DNA of 64,000 nt from contig NZ_VNJJ01000005.1 in the NCBI RefSeq assembly GCF_007786475.1, positions 186,001 to 250,000 on the forward strand. Direction: 5' to 3'. Of this stretch, positions 54,787-62,080 are shown piece by piece (the first letter of the stretch is position 1; every line of letters starts with the position of its first letter). A program made the translations under genes and the position numbers. The notes beneath the pieces were generated by a model. That model was not told the DNA's origin, did no database searches, and was given only the letters and a program-made list of their open reading frames with translations. The DNA comes from Cohnella terricola (GTDB lineage Bacteria > Bacillota > Bacilli > Paenibacillales > Paenibacillaceae).

Positions 54787-55029
54787 GAGCGTGCCAGCCA
54801 CGATTTGTTCGATTCCCGAGTGAATAGTGATAAAAAACATCGTACTTTCGCCTCGAGGGGCGCTGGTGGGGAGCAAGTACGATGAAAAACATCGCTATAG
54901 GAGCGTGCCAGCCACTGTTTGTTCGATTCCAGAGTGATTAGTGTTGAAAAACATCGTACTTTCGCCTTGTGGGACTCCGGTGAGGAGCAAGTACGATGAA
55001 AAACATCGCTAAAGGAGCGTGCCAGCCAC
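54787..55029. repeat. 114-bp direct repeat, two full copies and one partial
   Basis: Units begin at 54787, 54901 and 55015 (GAGCGTGCCAGCCAC) with an exact 114-bp period; the third stops after about 15 bp. Each full unit holds an internal inverted repeat, CATCGTACTT...AAGTACGATG, followed by a second AAAAACATCG copy, so it can fold as a hairpin. 114 is a multiple of three, so a minus-strand frame of 38-residue repeats runs through, but it has no ribosome site. The array fills the gap between the thiI terminator and the converging TerC gene. Confidence 0.85.
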
Positions 55030-55044
55030 TTTTTGATGCTCACG

Positions 55045-55075
55045 ACCGTCAGGACGAACTCTCCTGACGGTTTTT
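55045..55075 (+). terminator. Rho-independent terminator overlapping the 3' end of the TerC gene
   Basis: ACCGTCAGGA (55045-55054) pairs with TCCTGACGGT (55062-55071), followed by TTTTT on the plus strand. The T-run favours stopping rightward read-through from the repeat region; there is no comparable T-run for the leftward TerC transcript. Confidence 0.7.
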
Positions 55076-55798
55076 CTTAGAAGTCAGCGAAGGTTGGTTC
55101 GTACCGCGCCGTTCGCGCCGCGCTCGAATCGCGTTCGTCCATATGCCTGCCACGATAATCAGAACGACAAGCGCGACAATAAAAATCCAATCGAACACGG
55201 GATTATCTCCGAAAAAAACCTTGAATTCCTCTTCGTGCGTGATCATTTTGGCGGCCGTGTAGGCGAGAACGCCGGATCCCGCATAAATAATCCACGGATA
55301 TTTGCCAAGCAACCTAATAAATAAAGCGCTGCCCCAGACGACGATCGGAACGCTGATAATGAGTCCCAGAATGACGAGAAAATAATCTCCGTGCGCAGCC
55401 CCGGCAACCGCGATGACGTTGTCCAGACCCATGGCTGCGTCCGCGATAATGATCGTGCGTACTGCTGCCCAGAGCGTCGAACCGGCTTTAATGTCTCCGT
55501 GCGCATTTTCCTGCACGAGCAGCTTATAAGCAATCCATAACAGCAGCACGCCTCCTACAGCGAGGATGAACGGTATTTTGAGCAGCGAGACGACGAGCAT
55601 AGTCGCGACAACACGGATCAGTACCGCCCCGGCGGTACCAAACCATACGGCTTTTCTCTGGCTTTCCTTGGGCAAGCTTCTGGCCGCGAGTCCGATGACG
55701 ATGGCGTTATCTCCCGCGAGCAATAGATCGATAAATACGATCGTCAGCAGTATGGACCAGAAATCGATGCCAAGCAGATCCCAACCGAACAGTTCCAT
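55049..55798 (-). CDS. TerC family integral membrane protein
   Basis: A 249-residue TerC-family protein with seven predicted membrane helices. The signature acidic motifs are FIDLLLAGDNAIVIGLAARS near residues 23-42 and DAAMGLDNVIAVAG near 121-134. Members such as Bacillus MeeF/MeeY export manganese or aid metalation of secreted enzymes; others contribute to tellurite resistance. Substrate is not readable from sequence. The positively charged tail (RARRERR...KKNRQ) faces the cytoplasm. ATG 55798 has GGGAGGGATCC upstream. It is divergent from a second TerC gene 121 bp away. Confidence 0.9.
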   Translation of the reverse strand: MELFGWDLLGIDFWSILLTIVFIDLLLAGDNAIVIGLAARSLPKESQRKAVWFGTAGAVLIRVVATMLVVSLLKIPFILAVGGVLLLWIAYKLLVQENAHGDIKAGSTLWAAVRTIIIADAAMGLDNVIAVAGAAHGDYFLVILGLIISVPIVVWGSALFIRLLGKYPWIIYAGSGVLAYTAAKMITHEEEFKVFFGDNPVFDWIFIVALVVLIIVAGIWTNAIRARRERRGTNQPSLTSKKNRQESSS

Positions 55799-55919
55799 AA
55801 TGGATCCCTCCCATTCGAATTCAGGCAGTAATACGTCCGATTAAAAAAAACGGTTCAAAAAAATGTACTCTCATATCTGCGCCTGCTTGTACATAAAACA
55901 GGTATGTGGGGGTGCGCGT

Positions 55920-56591
55920 ATGGATGCGATGGAAACATTGCTCGTTTTTCTGGAGATCGTGATGATCAATTTGCTGTTAAGCGGCGATAACGCCGTCGTG
56001 ATCGCGATGGCGGGGCGCAGGCTGCCGCCGGAGCAGAGAAGGCGGGCCGTATGGTGGGGCGCCGCCGCGGCTATCGTTCTCCGCTGCGTGCTTACGCTTG
56101 GAGCGATCGCGCTCCTGAACGTTCCGTATTTGCAAACCGCGGGAGCGTTCCTGCTTTTCGTCATTGCCTACCAGCTGCTAGCCGATAAGAAAGATAAGGC
56201 CGAGCATTCTCGCGCGGCCAGCACGCTCGCCGGAGCGGTATGGACAATCGTTGTGGCCGATTTCGTCATGAGCCTAGACAACGTTCTGGCCGTCGCGGCC
56301 GTCGCGAACGGAGATACGATACTGCTTATTATCGGGATCGTCATGAGCATTCCGATCATTATTTGGGGAAGCTCTTTTATCATGCGAATGCTCGATCGCA
56401 TGCCGGGACTGTTGTACTTGGGCGGCGGATTGCTCGGATATACCGCGGCGGAAATGGCGCTCGGGGATCCGGCTTGGAAATCTTACGCCCACCTGTTGAC
56501 GTTCGAAGCCGAAAAGCTGATCCCGATCATGGCTGTTGCCATCCTTCTAGTCATTGCTTTGTGGATGCGCAAGAAAAGCCAAACCGAGTAA
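55920..56591 (+). CDS. TerC family integral membrane protein (second copy)
   Basis: A 223-residue TerC-family protein related to, but clearly diverged from, the divergent neighbour at 55049-55798. The core motifs are EIVMINLLLSGDNAVVIAMA near residues 12-31 and VADFVMSLDNVLAVAAVANG near 109-128. ATG 55920 is chosen because GTGGGGGTG lies six bases before it; the frame is open upstream. Two TerC genes back to back suggest two related metal-transport roles or a heteromeric assembly, which is an inference. No manganese (yybP-ykoY) riboswitch was seen in the 121-bp gap. Confidence 0.9.
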   Translation: MDAMETLLVFLEIVMINLLLSGDNAVVIAMAGRRLPPEQRRRAVWWGAAAAIVLRCVLTLGAIALLNVPYLQTAGAFLLFVIAYQLLADKKDKAEHSRAASTLAGAVWTIVVADFVMSLDNVLAVAAVANGDTILLIIGIVMSIPIIIWGSSFIMRMLDRMPGLLYLGGGLLGYTAAEMALGDPAWKSYAHLLTFEAEKLIPIMAVAILLVIALWMRKKSQTE

Positions 56592-56737
56592 AAATTCCGA
56601 CAAATGAAGTCTTTAGGGAAATTTTGTTTCCTTGAACTAGTTTTTTCACCCGACTTCCATTAAACTATAGAAAAAGATACTGCGTTCATTTATCAGGTCG
56701 CGGTGCGAAGAGTATGGGATGAAGTGGGGGAGCCATC

Positions 56738-57220
56738 GTGAACAGACAATCCGCCGCAGTCGGAATCGGTGTCGTGGCTGTGGGATTGATAATTCTTCTA
56801 GGCAAATTAGGTGTTTTTTCGGTTCTTAGCGCTATTTTTTGGCCTCTATTTATATTGATTCCCGGCGTGTTGCTGCACGTTCTCTATTTCGGACGCATGG
56901 TGCCGTCGGTCGCATTGATTCCTGCGGGCATTCTAACCGTCGTTTCGGTGATTTTGCTCATCGGCAACTGGTTTGGCTGGGGATTAATGAAGTATATGTG
57001 GCCGCTATTCCCGTTTGCGGTCGCGGTCGGTTTGTATGAGTATTACGTATTCGGATTCAGCCGCTCCAAACAGATGTGGCTAGCTTCCGTCGGGCTCGCC
57101 GCGATATCTCTGCTGCTATTTTGCATGACTTTATTATGGACCTGGGGGATCTATTTACTAGCGGCCGTATTGATTTTGTTCGGGGTATGGCTAGTCATCC
57201 GCCGTCCGAAAGCTTGGTGA
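56738..57220 (+). CDS. Hypothetical membrane protein, LiaF/LiaI-like topology
   Basis: A 160-residue protein made of five membrane helices with few soluble residues. The opening pair VGIGVVAVGLIILLGKLGVF and AIFWPLFILIPGVLLHVLYF resembles the N-terminal membrane part of LiaF-type and DUF5668 proteins, which sense or respond to envelope stress. The extracytoplasmic C-terminal domain of LiaF is missing, so the likeness may be only topological. GTG 56738 follows GTGGGGGAGCCATC. It is monocistronic and precedes the typA promoter. Confidence 0.7.
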   Translation: MNRQSAAVGIGVVAVGLIILLGKLGVFSVLSAIFWPLFILIPGVLLHVLYFGRMVPSVALIPAGILTVVSVILLIGNWFGWGLMKYMWPLFPFAVAVGLYEYYVFGFSRSKQMWLASVGLAAISLLLFCMTLLWTWGIYLLAAVLILFGVWLVIRRPKAW

Positions 57221-57246
57221 ATTTGCGCAATTCGTTCACAAATTTG

Positions 57247-57275
57247 TTGGCTTTTCAATGAACGTAGCGTATAAT
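57247..57275 (+). promoter_or_regulatory. Sigma-A-type promoter of typA
   Basis: TTGGCT (57247-57252) and TATAAT (57270-57275) lie 17 bp apart. Transcription would start near 57282, giving a leader of about 170 nt before the typA ATG. Confidence 0.65.
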
Positions 57276-57282
57276 AGAAGGG

Positions 57283-57441
57283 ATGAGGACCAGCGAATGC
57301 TTTCAGTTTCGTGCTGCGTCGTTCGTACCGGTGATGCTTATTAACGTCGGCCTCGTGTCGACGTTTTGTTTTGTGGTTAAAGTGAACCCGACGGAAAACG
57401 GAATTATCTTCCCGCGGGGATCGCATATAAACAGAGAATAA
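57283..57441 (+). other. Structured typA leader with an open 52-codon frame
   Basis: The typA leader holds an uninterrupted 52-codon frame from ATG 57283 (MRTSECFQFRAASFVPVMLI..., ending SHINRE) to TAA 57439-57441. It also has a hairpin, AACGTCG (57343-57349) with CGACGTT (57359-57365), followed by TTGTTTT. The ATG lies about where transcription should start and has no spaced ribosome site, so the peptide is doubtful. The hairpin plus T-rich tract could be an attenuator. Confidence 0.3.
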
Positions 57442-57455
57442 CAAGGAGTGGAACT

Positions 57456-59300
57456 ATGCATTCAAGAGACAAAATTCGCAACATCGCAATCATTGCCCAC
57501 GTTGACCACGGCAAAACGACTTTGGTCGACCAATTGCTTCGCCAATCGGGAACATTCCGCGACAACGAACAATTGCAAGAACGCGCAATGGACTCGAATG
57601 ACATCGAACGGGAACGCGGCATCACGATTCTGGCTAAGAATACGGCTATTAATTACAAAGACACGTTAATCAATATCGTGGATACGCCCGGACACGCCGA
57701 TTTCGGCGGCGAGGTGGAGCGGATCATGAAAATGGTCGACGGCGTTCTCCTTGTCGTCGATGCGTTCGAAGGCTGTATGCCTCAGACGAAATTCGTTCTT
57801 CGCAAAGCGCTACAGCAAGGCCTTACGCCGGTCGTAGTCGTCAACAAGATCGACCGTCCGGCAGCGCGTCCGGCCGAAGTTATCGACGAAGTGCTCGAAC
57901 TGTTCATCGAGCTTGAGGCTTCCGACGATCAATTGGAATTCCCAGTCGTCTACGCGTCGGGATTAAACGGCATCGCGGGCAATTCGCCGGACGATCTGAA
58001 AGAGACGATGGAACCGTTGTACGAAATGATTCTCGACCGTATTCCTTCGCCGAAGGAAAACCCGGACGAGCCACTGCAATTTCTAGTTACGCTTCTTGAC
58101 TATAACGAATATTTGGGACGGATCGCGATCGGTCGCGTGAACCGCGGTCGTATCCGTCAAGGACAAGTCGTCGCCGTGATCGATCGGGAAGGCGCGGTTA
58201 AGCAAGCCCGGATCGAGAAGCTGTTCGGCTTCCAAGGACTGAAGCGCATCGAGGTCGAGGAAGCGGCTGCTGGCGATATCGTCGCCATCGCCGGCTTGAA
58301 GGAGATCAATATCGGGGAGACGATCGCCGATCCGGCGAATCCGGAAGCTCTGCCTGTGCTTGCGATCGATGAGCCGACGCTGCAAATGACGTTCCTCGTC
58401 AACAACAGCCCGTTCGTCGGACGTGAAGGCAAGTGGGTTACTTCCCGCAAGCTGCGCGAGCGGTTGTTCAAGGAAATCGAAACCGACGTCAGCTTGAGAG
58501 TCGAAGAGACGGATAGCCCTGACGCATTCGTCGTCAGCGGCCGCGGTGAGCTTCATCTCGGTATTCTGATCGAGAACATGCGCCGCGAAGGCTTTGAACT
58601 GCAAGTTTCCATGCCTGAAGTTATCATGAAAGTCGTCGACGGCGTCAAATGCGAACCGATCGAACGTCTGCTTATCGACGTACCGGAGGAAAGCATGGGA
58701 GCGGTCATGGAGAGCCTCGGCACGCGTAAAGCCGAGATGGTCAACATGATCAATAACGGCAACGGCCAGGTGCGTCTGGAATTTTTGATTCCCGCGCGCG
58801 GCTTGATCGGCTACCGGACGAACTTCTTGACGTTGACTCGCGGATACGGCGTCATGAACCACGCTTTCGACAACTACGGACCGGTAATTAGCGGCCAAGT
58901 CGGCGGACGCCATCAAGGCGTTCTGATCGCCAGCGAGACGGGCAAATCAACGATGTACGGCATGTTGTCGGTCGAAGACCGCGGCATTTTGTTCCTCGAG
59001 CCTGGTCTCGATGTCTACGAAGGGATGATCGTCGGCGAGCATACCCGCGATACCGACATCATCGTTAACATTTGTAAAGAAAAAGCGTTGAACAATATCC
59101 GTACGGCCAATAAGGAAGATACGGTCAAGTTGAAATCTCCGCGCTTGATGTCGCTTGAAGAAGCGCTCGAATACTTGAACGACGACGAGCTTTGCGAGAT
59201 TACGCCGAAGAGCATCAGACTCCGCAAAAAAGTGTTGAACAAGAGCGAGCGGGACAGAGCCGAAAAGCAACGCCGTGTAGCGGCAGAGTCCGGCGTATAA
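57456..59300 (+). CDS. typA: Translational GTPase TypA/BipA
   Basis: A 614-residue ribosome-binding GTPase of the EF-G-like family, needed for ribosome assembly and growth at low temperature or under stress. G1 is [10 protein letters not shown] near residues 14-23, G3 [12 protein letters not shown] near 76-87, and G4 [10 protein letters not shown] near 130-139. The EF-G-like domains and the BipA-specific C-terminal domain (about 480-610) complete it. ATG 57456 follows AACAAGGAGTGG. It is followed by the YlaH-like gene, as in Bacillus (ylaG-ylaH). Confidence 0.97.
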   Translation: MHSRDKIRNIAIIAHVDHGKTTLVDQLLRQSGTFRDNEQLQERAMDSNDIERERGITILAKNTAINYKDTLINIVDTPGHADFGGEVERIMKMVDGVLLVVDAFEGCMPQTKFVLRKALQQGLTPVVVVNKIDRPAARPAEVIDEVLELFIELEASDDQLEFPVVYASGLNGIAGNSPDDLKETMEPLYEMILDRIPSPKENPDEPLQFLVTLLDYNEYLGRIAIGRVNRGRIRQGQVVAVIDREGAVKQARIEKLFGFQGLKRIEVEEAAAGDIVAIAGLKEINIGETIADPANPEALPVLAIDEPTLQMTFLVNNSPFVGREGKWVTSRKLRERLFKEIETDVSLRVEETDSPDAFVVSGRGELHLGILIENMRREGFELQVSMPEVIMKVVDGVKCEPIERLLIDVPEESMGAVMESLGTRKAEMVNMINNGNGQVRLEFLIPARGLIGYRTNFLTLTRGYGVMNHAFDNYGPVISGQVGGRHQGVLIASETGKSTMYGMLSVEDRGILFLEPGLDVYEGMIVGEHTRDTDIIVNICKEKALNNIRTANKEDTVKLKSPRLMSLEEALEYLNDDELCEITPKSIRLRKKVLNKSERDRAEKQRRVAAESGV

Positions 59301-59330
59301 CCGTACGGAATCGTCTAAGGGGGGATTTTC

Positions 59331-59633
59331 ATGCAGATGTGGTTCCACGACCATCCGGTCATCTCCTATCTGCTCATCGTCGCCTGTACGATCTATATTT
59401 TCAATTCCGTATTCAGAATGGGGAAGCTTCCCCTTCTGAAAGAAATTCTCGTTCACGTTGTATTGGCGATTGGTTGCTTGGTACTGCTCCTGCTGCAGCT
59501 TGACAAGCTTCCGATCATCCAATGCATGGCCGTCGCGGTAGCGATGATGGCCTTGCTGAGGATGCGCCAAATGTACGATAAGCGCAAAACCTATCGCAAT
59601 AACAAAAAGGACAGCTCTTCAAGGGTCAACTAG
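59331..59633 (+). CDS. YlaH-like family membrane protein
   Basis: A 100-residue protein with three predicted membrane helices (VISYLLIVACTIYIFNSVF; HVVLAIGCLVLLLLQL; IIQCMAVAVAMMALLRM) and a basic C-terminal tail (KRKTYRNNKK). Size, topology and position directly after typA match the YlaH family of Bacillus; function unknown. ATG 59331 follows AAGGGGGGATTTTC. Confidence 0.8.
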   Translation: MQMWFHDHPVISYLLIVACTIYIFNSVFRMGKLPLLKEILVHVVLAIGCLVLLLLQLDKLPIIQCMAVAVAMMALLRMRQMYDKRKTYRNNKKDSSSRVN

Positions 59634-59680
59634 TTATTGTCGCAACAAACAACGTTTCCCTTGGGAGAGGAGTAAACGCT

Positions 59681-59995
59681 ATGTCGCTTATGGATGCGCT
59701 ATTCTACTGGCTGCAGATGAAGATGATCCTGGCCGCCCGTCCGGAAGACGGAGCGGCACGGGAGACTCTTGCTTTTTTCGCTGGAATTTTGTCGGAAGAT
59801 CACGAACTGGCGACTTTCGACGTCAGCTCCGAGGAAGCGGGAAAAGTATATGTAACCTATACGAAAACGGATGGTTCGGTCCGAACCGTGTGGTTCGATC
59901 AGGAAGCCGTACAACAACTGAATCGTGATATGTTCGGGCAGCCGAACGAGGAGGAAACGCTGTCCGGCGTAGAGGATGAGGAGGATACGGTTTGA
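59681..59995 (+). CDS. Conserved hypothetical protein
   Basis: A 104-residue acidic protein that I do not recognise. It opens MSLMDALFYWLQMKMILAAR, which looks like a short amphipathic or membrane-interacting helix. The middle is FDVSSEEAGKVYVTYTKTDG, compatible with a small beta-rich domain, and the tail is very acidic. ATG 59681 has GGGAGAGGAGTAAACGCT upstream. It is coupled to the LCP gene (TTGA overlap) and takes the place of ylaI in the Bacillus order, but lacks the cysteines of YlaI. Confidence 0.68.
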   Translation: MSLMDALFYWLQMKMILAARPEDGAARETLAFFAGILSEDHELATFDVSSEEAGKVYVTYTKTDGSVRTVWFDQEAVQQLNRDMFGQPNEEETLSGVEDEEDTV

Positions 59996-61113
59996 GTCAG
60001 GATACACCATTGCCTTCGCGAAATAAAAACCGCGCTCCGGCGCCTAAAGCTTCGAAGCCAGGAAAGAAGAAATTCCGTTGGGGAAGATTCTTCTTTATTT
60101 TGCTGGGCGTCATCATTCTGGCGTTGGTTGCCTATGTCGGGTATTTATATATCGTCGGAGACAAAAATTTGACGAAAATCGCCAAGCCTGAAGAAGGCAA
60201 CGGAGCCATCGTGATTCCAGCGGAAGAACGGGCACAGGTGAAGCCGATCTCCCTGACGCTTCTCGGACTGGACACTCGCAGCGAGACCGGAAGCATGAAT
60301 ACCGATGTCATGATGGTGGCGGCATTTAATCCGGTGACCAAAACCGCGACGGTCGTATCGATTCCGCGCGACAGCGATCTAAACCTGGATGGGTACAAGA
60401 AGCACAAAGCGAACGCTTATTATGCCGCGTTCTATATGAACGGGCGCAATAAGGAGAAGCTCGAGAAGGACAAGCTCGTCGGATATGCGCGGGACGAGAC
60501 TCGGCTTATGCTCTCCAAGTTTTTCGATATTCCGATCGATTACACGGCCGTGCTCGATTTCCAAGGCTTCGTGGACGTCGTGGACGCGCTCGGCGGCGTA
60601 ACGGTAACCGTCGATAAAGATATGCGGTATATCGATTCCGTCGACGGCACGAACATCGATCTGAAGAAAGGCGAACAGCCTCTCAAAGGAGAGCAGGCAC
60701 TCGGTTTCGTCCGTTACCGTAAATCGAACCACAACCGCGGGTTCAAGCCGACGGCCGAATCCAGCGATTTCGAGCGCAACGAAAGGCAAAGCCAAGTACT
60801 CGGTGCGATTACGGATAAGCTGAAATCTTTCAGCAGCATCTCAAAGGTCGACGACATTTTGAACGCCGTCGGCGACAACATAAGAACGGATATCCCGAAA
60901 GCTCAGATCGAGAATATCATCGCGACTTACTTCGGCATTAATCGATCGGATATCCGATTTATTCCTCTCCCGGGCACTTGGAAAAGTCCTTACGTCTACT
61001 TGGACGAGGACAAGCTGAAAGATGCGAAGAAGGCGCTCGCGGAGGAGTTAAATCCGGAGGGTCGACCTGCTGCCGGCGAGGACTCCGCATCGTCTCCGCC
61101 TTCGCCCCAATGA
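59992..61113 (+). CDS. LCP family protein (LytR-CpsA-Psr), cell-wall polymer ligase
   Basis: A 373-residue membrane-anchored LCP protein that transfers anionic glycopolymers such as teichoic acids from undecaprenyl-pyrophosphate to peptidoglycan. A basic N-terminus and one membrane helix (FFFILLGVIILALVAYVGYL near residues 34-53) precede the LCP domain (about 80-240). That domain includes LTLLGLDTRSETGSMNTDVM, VSIPRDSDLNL, FRYRK-like FVRYRKSNHN and the FERNERQSQVL helix. TTG 59992 overlaps the upstream gene's stop (TTGA). A Pro/Ser-rich tail ends the protein. Confidence 0.94.
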   Translation: MSQDTPLPSRNKNRAPAPKASKPGKKKFRWGRFFFILLGVIILALVAYVGYLYIVGDKNLTKIAKPEEGNGAIVIPAEERAQVKPISLTLLGLDTRSETGSMNTDVMMVAAFNPVTKTATVVSIPRDSDLNLDGYKKHKANAYYAAFYMNGRNKEKLEKDKLVGYARDETRLMLSKFFDIPIDYTAVLDFQGFVDVVDALGGVTVTVDKDMRYIDSVDGTNIDLKKGEQPLKGEQALGFVRYRKSNHNRGFKPTAESSDFERNERQSQVLGAITDKLKSFSSISKVDDILNAVGDNIRTDIPKAQIENIIATYFGINRSDIRFIPLPGTWKSPYVYLDEDKLKDAKKALAEELNPEGRPAAGEDSASSPPSPQ

Positions 61114-61144
61114 TACGGCAGTGGCGGACCTAACGCGAGTCCCG

Positions 61145-61173
61145 TTGGAATCAGAACTTCGTTATGGTATACT
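61145..61173 (+). promoter_or_regulatory. Promoter of the 31-codon gene
   Basis: TTGGAA (61145-61150) and TATACT (61168-61173) are 17 bp apart, giving a start near 61180, 25 nt before the small ORF. Confidence 0.6.
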
Positions 61174-61204
61174 AACATCAGTAAACCTCTTAGGAGGGCT
61201 GCTG

Positions 61205-61300
61205 ATGACAGCAATGAATTTTACTTTAATCGCATACGTTCGGACCGACCGCTCGGGTTCCTGTTCCCAGCGGGTTGCGGTCATGAGAAAAGCCCAGTGA
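61205..61300 (+). CDS. Candidate 31-residue small protein with its own promoter and terminator
   Basis: A 31-residue frame (MTAMNFTLIAYVRTDRSGSC, then SQRVAVMRKAQ) begins at ATG 61205 behind a strong TAGGAGGG site. It ends inside the left arm of a terminator hairpin. With the promoter at 61145-61173 the transcript would be about 140 nt. It is the only thing in the gap between the LCP gene and the converging ylaJ gene. I recognise no family. It may encode a true small protein, or be a small RNA with a short frame; base-level conservation would separate these. Confidence 0.5.
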   Translation: MTAMNFTLIAYVRTDRSGSCSQRVAVMRKAQ

Positions 61301-61317
61301 CTTCCACTGGGCTTTTT
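61288..61317. terminator. Bidirectional terminator between the small gene and ylaJ
   Basis: AAAAGCCCAGTG (61288-61299) and CACTGGGCTTTTT (61305-61317) form a perfect stem around ACTTC. The A- and T-tracts let it work for both the small gene and the ylaJ-type gene that ends at 61319. Confidence 0.88.
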
Positions 61318-61318
61318 G

Positions 61319-61879
61319 TCATTTTTCGAGCTGTTGCTGAGGGGGTGTCCCCGTATCCTCCGGAGTTTTCGGAGGAATGATGTTCCGCGGGATTTGCGGA
61401 ACGAGACGACCGACGATATCGGCGAGCTCTTCGGCAAAACCGGAGATCGGACGGCCGTTCATCATGTCGGCGCGGATTTCGCGAAGCCGTTGGCCCATAT
61501 CGATATCCGCGGTTACGAGCGCGTCGACGCCATAAGGATCTTTGCGTAAAGCCTCGGCGACGGCATACTTGGTCGTCCCGACTTGGGTGCGCTCCATCTT
61601 CTCGTCGACGTCGATGCCGACGATCGCGTAATTACCGAAGACGACGCAGTTGGCGTTCTGAACGCCTTCCACGCTGCGGGCGAGCGATTCCAGGTGGGCG
61701 GCAACGTTTACCGGAGCGCCTTCGTTAACGTTCGGTGTACCGTCCAACGCTTGCGCGCGCGGCCCGTTGCCTACGGGTGGCGGGGCCGCCTGTTTGTTGC
61801 CGCAGCCAGCCAAACCGAGCGACAGCATGAGGATCATCACGGTTGCGGTCGCGCAAGTTGCGATTTTGGACTTTTTCAT
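61319..61879 (-). CDS. YhcN/YlaJ family sporulation lipoprotein
   Basis: A 186-residue lipoprotein. The signal peptide ends in the lipobox LGLAGCGN, where the Cys at about residue 26 is lipidated. The family domain shows ARSVEGVQNANCVVFGNYAI and VTADIDMGQRLREIRADMMN, ending in a Pro/Gln-rich tail. YhcN/YlaJ proteins are spore-membrane lipoproteins of the forespore in Bacillus, of unknown biochemical role. ATG 61879 follows AGGGTGGTGAACATCT. It is divergent from the PIN-PhoH gene and in the position of Bacillus ylaJ, though inverted. Confidence 0.9.
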   Translation of the reverse strand: MKKSKIATCATATVMILMLSLGLAGCGNKQAAPPPVGNGPRAQALDGTPNVNEGAPVNVAAHLESLARSVEGVQNANCVVFGNYAIVGIDVDEKMERTQVGTTKYAVAEALRKDPYGVDALVTADIDMGQRLREIRADMMNGRPISGFAEELADIVGRLVPQIPRNIIPPKTPEDTGTPPQQQLEK

Positions 61880-61924
61880 AGATGTTCACCACCCTGATAT
61901 GGAGGGATGCCCGGATCAACCGAT

Positions 61925-61943
61925 GTGGACCGTAACGGTCCAC
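61925..61943. promoter_or_regulatory. Perfect 19-bp palindrome between divergent ylaJ-type and PIN-PhoH genes
   Basis: GTGGACCGT-A-ACGGTCCAC, with 9-bp perfect arms around a single base, lies 46 bp upstream of the ylaJ-type start in the 201-bp divergent gap. Such compact symmetry suits a dimeric DNA-binding protein better than an RNA hairpin. The regulator is unknown. Confidence 0.5.
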
Positions 61944-62080
61944 GACGTTCGGTAAATCTCAGGAAAAGCTTGCGATGCTCATATTGTTTCCCTGTCGCGC
62001 GGCCGATATGTAACTAAATGCTTTGGAGAAATTTGAGCGAAATCCGAGTTCGCCCAAATTCAAACCGGGAGGGAAACCCT

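Noticed and set aside
54693..55043. Minus-strand 116-codon repeat protein
   Set aside because: Built from the 114-bp repeat, starts inside a terminator, no ribosome site.
55799..55919. Manganese riboswitch for the TerC genes
   Set aside because: The divergent gap is only 121 bp and lacks the recognisable conserved loops.
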